Positions 25,201 to 37,200 of a stretch of 64,000 bases of DNA are shown one piece after another. The notes below the pieces were generated by a model. The model was given only the letters and a program-made list of their open reading frames with translations. It had not been told where the DNA came from and did no database searches. The position numbers were made by a program, and so were the translations under genes. Within the stretch, counting starts at the first letter, position 1, and every line of letters begins with the position of its first letter. The stretch comes from Thunnus maccoyii (taxonomy: Eukaryota; Chordata; Actinopteri; Scombriformes; Scombridae): contig NC_056550.1 of the NCBI RefSeq assembly GCF_910596095.1, forward strand, positions 8,757,501 to 8,821,500, written 5' to 3'.

Positions 25201-28200
25201 GAGAGTGAAGGATGAAAACTACAAACTGGCCATGAGGTATGCCTCGCTGAGTGAGGAGAAGAACATGGCAGTGATGAGGAGCAGAGACCTGCAGCTGGAG
25301 GTACTAACGGACACGTGGATGCATGAACATGAACAGATTTACACTGTCATCACCTTGTTTAGTAGAAAAAATGTGTAAGAAATGCATGTTTGCAGTTGTG
25401 CATGCTTACAGGCAGGTACACTATGGCACATACAGACACACACACACATTTTTACACACATACCATCTACAGTTTTTTCCACTGGACCAGGAATTAGACA
25501 TCACAAGTCGAAATTAGGTGTTTCACTGTTAAACTCAAGTCAAATGGGTCCAGCTCATTCTCAGCTCCATGCTGATGCTTACATCTAACTATTCATTTTA
25601 TGTTATGTCCTCTCTTTATGTATAGATTGATCACCTCAACCACAGGCTGAACAAGGTAGAAGAGGAGTGTAAGATGGAGAGGAGGCAAAGTCTCAAGCTG
25701 AAGAACGACATAGAGAACCGGCCAAAGAGGGAGCAGATCTTTGAGCTAGAAAGAGAGAACGAGATGCTAAAGATCAAACTACAGGAGCTACAGTCCATCA
25801 TACAGGTACGGACTTGACTGAGACACACACACACACACACACACACATGCCGGTTAAATAGGCAGTTGAAGAGGTTGTTCAGGAAGTTGCCTGTTGCCCC
25901 TGCCTTCCTCTTCTTGCAGGGTCACACCCGCACCCACTAGTGTGATTCTAAGGTTTCACAGTCAGTAAAGCAGAAATTCTTTGTAAAACACCTCTTTGCC
26001 TATTGCCAAGCTTGAGTGGTCCAACTGTACAGCCTACTGAAGGAGGACTTGATCTCAGCTACAGAAAAAACTGGCTTAGACCAACTCTGGAGATGATGTT
26101 CACTACAGGGTAGTCACGTTTTGGTTCATGTTTCAGCAGCTGAAAGCTACAGGTCCCATGGATGGCAGGTCTGGTAAAAGAGTATCTTAGTCTGACTTCA
26201 GTCCACCATTTTATGCATCTTGTATTTAATGCTCTGGGATTCATTTGATCAAGACCTGCAAGGCAAATTACATTGAAGTATTTTGTGCATTCTGTTCATC
26301 GCAATCATTTTCTGTGCAGAAGCTAAAGGTGATATAAGAAACTACAACGAGAGAAACTTTATGTGTACATATTAACATACAGGATGTAACTAGCTGGGAC
26401 TATGTTACAGTCCTCTCACAACTTAAACCCACACTAATTAATTTTTTTGGCCACTTCAGGGCAGTGCAACAAGCTGTAAACTGCCTATTTACACTCCCAG
26501 CAGTCACAGAGCAACATTAGCATTGATTTAAAGTCATGTTTCTGGCCACTGGACAAATATTCACTATGCTTTTAGCTCTGTTGTGGTTTCCACCAACTCC
26601 TGAGGGAAATATCTGCCTCTTTAGCTGCTAAATGCTCTATTATGTTTTAAGTTAGCAGTTTTCCTGGAGCTTCTGTCCTTTCTTATAGGAGCCCTGTGAA
26701 TGTTCACTAAAAATGATCCAGCAGCCAGTTATACAAGCTTCATACCCATTAATATGTGTGCTTTTTCTTAACACCCAGCCTGGTCCACTACCTGAGTCAG
26801 ACAAGGCCATCCTTGACATTTTGGAGCATGACAGACAGGAAGCACTAGAAGATAGACAGGACCTGATCAACCGCCTCTACAACCTCCACGAAGAAATCAG
26901 ACAGGCAGAGGAACTACGAGACAAGGTAACAAACACACACATACAAGCAAGTACATATTACCGAAGGAGGTAAAGCATGTGGAAGTTAGACAAATGGTCT
27001 TGTAACTAGATGGTTGATTGTTTGAAGACTGTTTGAATGTATGATTGTTCAGAGCTGCATGAAAGTGAAGCAGGCTGGGGACAAAGGTTAGTAAAAACAC
27101 ACCCTGGAAACACAAACCCATGACCAGAGAGCCTAACGCCCATGAGACCATCTGTGAAACACACCCTTTGCAGAAACCCCCATCTCAGGCTTCTTTCTAT
27201 ATAATCTGATCTTTTCTCTCCCTCTTTGTTTCTCTTCCTCTCTTTTCTTTGTCAAATAAACTGTAAATAACTCTAACGGTGGTGTGTGTGTGCAGTACCT
27301 GGAGGAGAAGGAGGATTTGGAGCTGAAGTGCTCCACACTGCAGAAGGACTGTGAGATGTATCGCAACCGCATGGACACCATCTCTATGCAGTTAGAGGAG
27401 GTGGAGAAGGAGAGGGACCAGGTGAAAACACACACACACACACACAACCACACACACACACACACACACAGTCTCACACACACACACACGCACACACACA
27501 AAATAGTATTTCGAAACTTTGCATCATGACTATTGGCATTTTTGCCTGTTTGTGTGTGATTATATACAGGCATTTAGAGCCAGAGACGATGCCCAGCACC
27601 AGTTCTCTCAGAGTCTCATCGACAAAGACAAATATCGCAAGCAGATCAGAGACCTGGAAGAGAAGAGCGACGAACTCCACATCGAGATGGTGCGCAAAGA
27701 AGCAAAGTTGGTCACACTGGAGTCTCGCTTACGACGGCTGTCCAAGGACATTGTTCTGGACCAGGTGAGAGTGTACATGTTTACTACGTATGATCAATAC
27801 TCTCACTCTCTATCTCAGCTACCACTTCATTATTTTGTTCCTATGTCTAATTTCGAAAATGTTTTCATGAAAGTCTTTTCTCTCTTTATATTTACAGAAC
27901 CCCCAGAAGGACGTGCCTATGACCGTCATCTCTCAGGGGGAGGAGTTTAAACCTGTGCAGGGTCAATCAGAGTGTTCCAGCGATGAGTCGCCAGAAGAGA
28001 AGTTTACAGCTGAGGAGCCTCGCCTCAAACGTAGACCCAACCTCAAAGCAGGGGTCAGCCATTGTCTACTACTCACTCTTACTTACTTATTAGACATTAT
28101 GGCAGAGGCCATGGCCCGTATTTATCAAAACTTTAATTACACTTAAGAATGCTCTAAACACACAACGAGTAAAAACGTTATTCTTTAACCCTCCTATTGT

Positions 28201-31200
28201 GTTAGGGTCAAATTTGACCCGTTTTCAAGTTTAGATGTGTGAAATATACTTTTAATTTTTTTTTATCAAAAGAAGGCTTCATTACATCCTCTACAATGGC
28301 CTGCTGAATACAATAAAACACATTTTGATCATTTTTCTTTCTTTTAATGCCTATAAAAAAATTTGACCTGTTAGTAATTATGGGTTGTTTATGCACAGAA
28401 ATACATAGTAAATGTTGCCAAACCCTCATGAATAACAAAAATTACAACAAAACAAAAATAATAGTAATGAAATCCTATAGAAATAGTATAATAATTTTGT
28501 GTAATAACATTAAAATTATGTTTCATGCCAAGAAAGCATATCTACTTGAATTCAATTGTAGAGTGGCACGCAGCAAATATGATCCCATGCACACACCCAC
28601 ACTCTCTTTTTCACTCACACCCCATAGACACACACACACAAACACACACATGTTGACCTAGGTCACTTTTGGGGACATTACATAGACCTACATTAATTTC
28701 CTGGAGACTTACCCTAACCCTAACCATAACCTTAACATAACCCTAACCTTAACCACTGACCCAAAAATCAACATTTTCCCCATTTGGGGACACAGCTGCC
28801 CAATTGGACAAGCTGTCCCCAGTTAACTGGTCTTTAGTCTGAAATTTGTCCCCAAAAGTAGCCTATGACAGACACACACATATGCACGCACACACACACA
28901 CACACACACACACTGACACAGACACAGATACACATCTCCTGTTCCCCTGTTAGCAGTATATAGGCTGGGGCTTTCGTGTGCTTTATGTCTCACATCTCAC
29001 CACACACCTGGCAGAGCATGCACATTTTTAACGTGTAAGAAAATATAAACAAGTTATTTTGGGAATTATTTTGTTCATCAGATCATCTCATGGCCTTATT
29101 TTCCTGTTCTGTTCATCATAAACAATGAAAAATAGATAAATTGTGCCTATTTTAAACTAAAAATGATTTGTACAATGTAAGTCAAATGTGGTCTAAGGTA
29201 CATAAAATACCAAAGTAAGTATATATATTTTATGGTTATTGATAAATAATAAGTCACCTAGCAGGTAAAACATTTTATTGAATGATAATAAAAAAACTAA
29301 AGGTGTAAACCGTTTTCTAACACATTAGGAGGGTTAAGTGTGAGCAATAACACATATTTTTTAAACTAATTACTTCTACTTACAGCAAAGAGCAGCTCTA
29401 AAGTGATTACATGATTAGTCACATGTATGGTCAGAGCAGGAACAGCCAATCAAAGACAAGGATTTTCCTTATATCTGCCAAATTATTCAGTCAACAAAGT
29501 TGACAAATCATTACATTTTACTAAGTGATCTTCTGAAAATGTATTTAGTTTTCCTTTTTTTTTTTTTTTTTAAAAAAAAAAGTTCATTTTATTTGTGTAA
29601 AATCCTTAATATCTTGAGTAACAATTTAAATTTGAAAGTAACTACAATGTAATCTCATAAGATATATTGTAAATATATAAATAGGGATGAAATAACAGGA
29701 AATTGGCTGAAGTGGAAACGAAAGAAAACCAAACTGGGGCAGTAAAGAAAATTCTGCAATGACAATGAAGATGCATGGAAAGTGATTGCAAACAAAATCA
29801 GTGCCAGCGTTATTTGAGTTGTTTGCATCACTTTTAAAGGCAAGATAACAGATAACGTGCATGCAAATAATTGTCTAGAAGTACTTTGTTCCAAACAATA
29901 CATATTGCATCAGTAAAATGTTTTTTTTTCACTCTGATTAAAAAGTTTTTATTGTTTTGTCTTTTAGAACAGAGTCAAGTCTCCAGTCTGTGAACCCAGA
30001 GTGTTTCCAGTCAATGCAGAGGCCACCCATTCTGCATGTAACACACTCATATAATTTATTCATATATTTCACCATAACCCTGACACTTCATCTTTGCAAG
30101 CTTATCCACGTGTCTCCTTTGTTTCAGCTTTGTCAGTCAATGGAGGAGATTTGCTGGAGATTCAGGCGCCACACTCGCACATCACCAGCAGCTCCCTCCC
30201 TCCCTCACCCAGCTTCCCAATATCACCCACATACACACCCTACTCAGTTCTTCCCTTCTCCTCCTCCTTACCATCTTCCTCTCAGCTCCCCTTCAGTCGG
30301 ATGGAGCAATCCACGAGGCCAAATATGGTGAGGTCTACTCTCTTAAAGTGTTTCATCTGGAACTTTTTCCAGCTAAAACATTGTTAGACTGACATACACT
30401 TGAGTTTCTGAGTTTGTAATGGCTTCGTCTTCTGCTTTCTTCACTTGTAAAATCTCCAGCTGCGTTACCGTAATGACAGCATCCTGTCCACACTCCCTGA
30501 GCCACCTGAGAAAGCATCACTGTACCGCAGAGAGAGGGAGAAAGAACATGACTTCCAACCTCGCAGGTAGTCACAGCCCCGTACAAGATTGTACATGTAA
30601 TTTAATCAAAGTAGTGTTCGTCTACAGGTTTGATCAATCAATCATGTTGTTTTTTAAGAATCTGTTTTGTGTTTAATTCCCTATTCTGAAATGCTTCAAC
30701 ATAGTCTGATGTTTGGTCTCTTTCAGCCTCTCGGACTTTGATAGTGACAACATGGAAATGGAGTTTGGTAAAGTACACTGAACATCATTTAACACATTTC
30801 CCACAAGAGCACTGAGTGTGTTTTTGATCTGAAGTCTGTCCTTTTTTAAATCTGTCTCTTTGGTCTTCCCTTTTGTTCCGGTCTATCTCTGTCTCTTCCT
30901 TAGACGACGAACCACCACCTTCTGTCCACTCATCCTCCTCGTCCCATCAGTCGGAAGGGATGGACACTTATGACCTGGAGCAGGTTAACAATATCTTCAG
31001 GAAACTCTCTCTGGAGAGGTACAGTACAGATGCTCATGTACTCATGTACACACAAATCACTGCAAGTCAAGTATACTTACAAACACATTCACTGTCACTC
31101 TTGTTTTGTGTGTGTATCTATGTGCAGGCCATTTCGTCCGTCTCTGTCCTCCTTCTCCAGGATCGGCTCGTCCCTGAAGCCGGTACAGGAGTTGTCTGTG

Positions 31201-34200
31201 TTAGGTGACAACCTGCTGAAGGACATCACTCTGGTTGGTGGCAACGAAAGTGGCATTTTCATCTCATCTGTCCAGGCAGGCTCCAACGCTGAGAAGGCAG
31301 GGCTACGAGAGGGCCACCACCTCCTGTTGGTATGTAGCCTACTGCTGTGACGTGGCTTAAATTCCCTGAGCAGCACTGTTACTCAAGCTAAATTAAAAGT
31401 TCAGTGAGGTTCATTTTGTCCAATTAAAACCATTGTCTGCACAAATGGAAGTGAATCAATAAGTGCCAAGACATGTATTCATGTTTCTAGAAGAATGTGT
31501 AACAAATCCAGATATTTTTACCATCAAGAACTATTTATTTTTGAATATTTTCTGTTTGTTGTCTTCTGTAAGTGAGGGACTAATTTGCAAAAGACATGAT
31601 ACACAAAAAAATCATCTGTCTTGTGATGTGAATTGCTGATCAGCTTGAAGGGTGCATTCGTGGGGAGAGCCAAAGAGTTTCTTTGGATACCAGCACTCAG
31701 GAAGAAGCCCACTGGACGCTGCAGCACTGTTCTGGTCAAGTCAGGCTGCACTATCGAGCCAACCATGACTGTAAGTGTTTTTATTGGACTTGGCAGAGGA
31801 TCTGAATTTAAGTGTTTATCAGTAGATTTTTGTGTGTAAATTCAAAAGTGTGTGTGTTCCAGCTTACCGTCGTCTTAAGAGGGACCTATTGGATGGCACA
31901 CTGGCTTCTGGCGACTCTTTCTACATACGGGTCAACCTCAATATCTCCGGTCAATCAGACAGCTGCTCTCTGAGTGTGCGCTGTGACGAGGTGGTGCATG
32001 TCCTGGACACCAGGTACCAGGAACGCTGTGAGTGGCTGTGTGCCCGTGTTGACCCCTACACCAGCTCTGACCAGGGTGAAAGAGGCACTATACCCAGCTA
32101 CTCACGGTACAGAGCACTTCTTTTAAAAACAAAAGCACTGATATTCTCATTTTTCTGACTGAAGGATGAGAGTAGGATGAAATCTTTTGTTTTAGATATG
32201 ACACCTGCACATTTAAAGCACGTTACACACCAAAGTGTTGGCAAAGTCCATTCAAAAGTTGGAAGTAACTGAGTACCATAGTTCTATTCTGCTTTAGTAC
32301 CTTAGCATGATGCAACAATGACATAGCATTTGAGAAAAAATGCAAAAGTTTAGCAGTATAAAGGCTCCACATCTGCTTTCAGGATCTAAAGTTTCACTGA
32401 TCTCCACAACACAACAACAGCTATACCCACACACATGCACACACACATATTTTTACACCTGAGCCACACAAAATTTGTTCTTGTCAACAAGAAGAACAAG
32501 AAGCAGCTTGAGGGATGAGCAGCATAGGTCTCTTAAATGATGATTAGTTTTGTTTTTACTTTTCTAACTGTGTCATAATTATGAATTTGATATTTTTATG
32601 AGGACATATTCGTGTGTGTAAATGTGTGTGTAAATGTGTGTGAATGTAGGGCCCAGCAGCTGCTCCTAGTAAAGATACAGAAGTTAGTGTATCGAGGGGG
32701 GAAAGAAGAGAATGAAACGCATCGCAACACAAGGGTAAGATATTCCCTGAATTTTTCATTATACATATATTTGAATATATGCTATTAATATACCAACATA
32801 TTCACATTTGCCTAAAGCAAAACTGCTTAAGCAACCTCTCTGGGACACATGGGGACACTTTGTTCATGGTCACTTTGCATGTTTATTCTTGGTATTTTGC
32901 GGATTATCTTAACTCTATCTGGATGTGTTGTTGGTTGAAATTATTGTCAACTATTAGGTTAAATGGGAGATGAAGAGAGCATGTTGAAATCCTTTCCAAA
33001 CACAGACACTCCACAGATAGTATACAAAACACTATACAACATTTTATACTAAACTATCAAAGGAAACCTGCTCTGTTCCAGGTTCTTTGTTTTTTTCAAG
33101 CAGAGGTATTCTGCTTGGCTTACTGTAGTCTAAGTGTGCACTGTGCAGTTTTATGAAGTAAAAATGAACATAAATACAATAAAAATCAATAGCAGATCAG
33201 ACTGGAAATAGATACTTGACATACAGTAAGCAGTTTCACCTAAGTTGTGTGTATGTCCGTGTGCAGAACAATCTACAGCCAGAAGAAGGCAGCCCCACGC
33301 CTGATCCTAAAGCTAGCCCACGCCTGTCGAGAGCCAGCATCTTCCTCACTCAGATACTGCAGGTAATGAAGCACAAACAAAACCTCCTGTTGCATAACAA
33401 GCCTGTTCAGTGCAATGGTGCACCATGCACCAACAGCATACAGGCTCGGAGAGTACTGGAGCATCACTGTGATGCAATACTTGAATACTTTACACTCAAT
33501 TTTTCACATGCCATAGATTCTAATCTCAGATAACAAATATTTCTTTACAGACAATGGAGCACACTTTTCACATCCAATAAAACTCCCCCTCCACTCAATA
33601 ATGTGTTTTACTTATTGTTAGTCCACTTGGATGTTTGACTTTCACTTTGCGGAGTTTGATACTAGAAAGCTGTTTTCACATACATCTGCTCTCTGTTCGC
33701 ATCTTAAATCTCAGTTTAAGACGTGTGTGTACAAGCATGACATCGCAACTTGTTTGGAAGCTAATAGTGATCCTATATGCAATAAGGGTATTTTATACGT
33801 ATTAAAACATGTCTGGAGGGGATCTTTAATAATTCAGGTATTCTTGTATGCTCAGTATATTCAAAACACATTTATATCTGCTAAAATATTAGTACACCAC
33901 GCCCCTCTCTAGCTCATTCTGAAGCAGGGATCCTAAGCAGCCCACTCTGGCTGACATGATGTAGTATGACAAAACTGTGAATGAAAAGTGAGCAGTCATA
34001 GTAATGAGTAACAATGCTGTGAAAGAAATCTCATATTCTTGAAAAATCCTTCAAAAACCCACATTATTGAAGATTGAATCATTTAAATTGTTTCAGGTAA
34101 AGCAATTTTTCTAAAATGAATATGTCGCATTAAAAAAAGCTGTTTATCTAAGCCCCCAATAATCCTTTTTTTTCTGTCTGTTTTGATTTGTAGTTTGTCA

Positions 34201-37200
34201 GCAGAGTGGATATCAAGTACAAGCGAATGAACAGCAATGAGCGTGTGAGGATCATCAACTCAGGCAGCACAACACTACCCAGACAAGGCTTTGAGACGCT
34301 TAGACCAGAAGGTGGGTACAAAGTGATGCAGGGGGAACGGAACTCAACATGATCACAAGAAACAGCTGGAAAAATCTACATGAAAAAAGAGGAAAATCTA
34401 CGCTGAAAATTCACAGATGAAACATTTGAAACCATTGAAATATTGAAGTGAAGTTGTATTTAAAGTTGCAGTCAAAATACAAATACTGAAAGTAGTAAAA
34501 TTAATATTATCCACTGAAGAGAAAGAGATGCTGATGAAATGTCAGTTGTCATATAAGTGGTGAAAGTACCTGTTTCGTCATTTGAATAGTTAGAGATGAA
34601 AATTTTAAAATATCAGCTGATGTGAAAGTGGCAAGTGGCAAAAATAGTCTAAATTCCACTTGAAGAGGAAGCACTGTTGTGTGCGAAGTGTGAAGAGTGC
34701 AGTTATAGGTCAGTTAAATATCTATAAATATCTATCTATAAGACCTGAAAGTTGAAGTGTCAGTGAAAGAGTAAGTGATGAAAATAGTCATTCCCTAACT
34801 AACCCAAGCAGAGCACAGGGTCTCTTGAAAAAAATCACAGTGTCGTCTAGCAAAAAACAAAAAAATTTGACGTGGCTCAACTCCATAACACTGATGCAAC
34901 ATCATCTGGCAAGACACTGCATTAGCAAATGATTTGCATGCAAGCGCATATTCCTGCAGGATTACTTTGTAATGCGATCAGCCTGACGGAAGACAAAATA
35001 GTTGCTGCTGTGATCATTTTCCAGACTTGTAAAATCCTGTCTGTGAGAATTATAACCGATGTGCAGCGTTTTGGCATCTTAAAATCTTCAAATTCACAGA
35101 TCTGTTACTCAAGCTGGACTTCTTGGATTGTATTTCATGTCTCACAGGTACCTGAAACAACATGCCTCCACCACAGCCCTTTGCATTGTTTTAACACAGG
35201 TCTGTTTTCAGTCTGTGTATAAATGTAAAGATCTTCAAAGGTCTGAAAAGAGTAGAAAGCTGTGATGCCTGAGCAGAAAAACCATGAAACATATTAAAAA
35301 AAAAAGGTGAACTGACTGGTTTAACGTTTAAAGTAACTTTCTAAGTGAAAGTATGAAAGAAGTAACCTACCTCTGGAACCTTCAGGTATTCTTGATGGCG
35401 AGTGTATCATTGTGTGTTCCTCTCTTTGTATGTGTACTTTTTATGCCTGGAAACAGAAGCTGCTGACCCAGACAGTGAACTGAGCGGGAGTTTGAACCTG
35501 ATTCCCTACAGTCCCGTCACACCCCAAAAGACCCTGAGGAGAAGACCAGTCCTCTTCACTCCCACTGCTCTAGCCAAAACCATTATCCAGAAAATACTTA
35601 ACATGGGGGGAGCCATGGACTTTAATATCTGCAAACCAGGTCAGTACATAACAGGAATACACAAGCTCACTGCAAAATATATTGTCTTAGTGTCTGCACG
35701 AGCAATAGTTCCACCCTCTTTCCAAATGGCATATTTCCAGTGCTTTCACCTATTGTGATTCAAAGATGGAGGAGATAGTGCATGACAAGTAGTGAAGGGA
35801 GAGAGGGAGAGCGAAAGAAGCTGCTTTTGGGATCCAGGTCAAGTATTGTACTGCATTGTGGTGTAAATGTTAAGGAGTGTAACCAGAGAGTCGGCAGGGG
35901 CAGGATGGAAGATGGCCTATTTGATTAATAGGATGATGATGGTGACACAGAGGAATTTAAATCTACATTAAGGAATATTTTTAATATCACAGCTGAATCA
36001 ATGACTCCCTTTAATATGAATGGGTTGCTAGTACTGTCAAGCACACTTAGATTCAACTGCTGCCAGCACAAGGGGAGCCATATACAATTTGCTGGTGTAG
36101 AGAGCCGAACATCTGGCAAGCCAAGAGATTGTGCAGTGTCTTGGTAATGTAGAGATTCCCCAGGGCAAAACCCTTACAAGTTTCTGTTCCTCTTTTTATT
36201 GTCCACAATTTCTCAACACTTTGTGTAATGTCTTCTTTACATTTTCTTGTACTTTATTCTATTCTTTTGTGAAGACACACTGTCCAAAGACGAGTTTCAT
36301 CTGAAACAGAATGTGGAGCCCTTCATTCACTACAAAGAGAAACAGGCCACATTTGAATGCATCACCAGAGAAAACATAGAGGCTGTCGCTGCCAAGGTGG
36401 GCTATTACGGACTAGTGTGTGTGTGTGCACCTGAATTAGTCTGCTTATGTCTTTGTTCCTTTAAAAAAACATCTCTCTCATAATTAGAAGCGTTTGCACG
36501 TAATGGAATGTTTTGACATTTTGAGAAATACACTGTCTTGTTGAGGGTTAGATGAGGGGATTGATGCCACTCTCATGTCTGTACGCTAAATATGAAGCTA
36601 CAGCCAGCAGCCAGTGAGTTTAGCTTAGCATAAAGATTGGAAACAGGGGAAAACAGCTAGCTAGCTAGTTATATGTTGTTCTTATAATCTGTACAAAAAC
36701 AAAAGTGTAGTTTTGTGGGAGATACTTGCTGGACTACTTCTTGACTGGGCGTAGTAACTTCCTGATGTCTTGTTGTCAGATGTTGTTACCTTCAAACTGA
36801 GCCAGGATAGCTGTTTCTCCCTGTTTCCAGTCCTAGTGAGTTAACTAAGTTAACTGGCTGAAGCTTCATATTTAGCATAGAGATATAACAGTGGTTTTAA
36901 TCTTCTCATCTAACTCTCGGCAAGGAAGCAGATAAGCATGTTTCCCACAGTGATGAATTGTTCCTTTAACCCTGAGGTTTTTGTGTGTCACTCTATTCAC
37001 ATTTTTTTGTTGTTGCTGAATTGCTATAGATGTATGCTTACATTCAATTTTTGTTTATCTTTGGCTTACAAAGGGGGAAAAGTTGAGATTTTCTGACTAA
37101 TTTTGTTTCTTTTTCTTCACATTATTTGAAAAGCACCTCTTGTCATTTTAAATCTAATCAAGCAGGAAAATACCTTCAGAAAAATACATATTTTTTAAAT

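Noticed and set aside
27133-27573. 146-codon minus-strand frame rich in Cys-Val
   Set aside because: It is mostly the reverse translation of CA/TG microsatellites around card11 coding exon 7.
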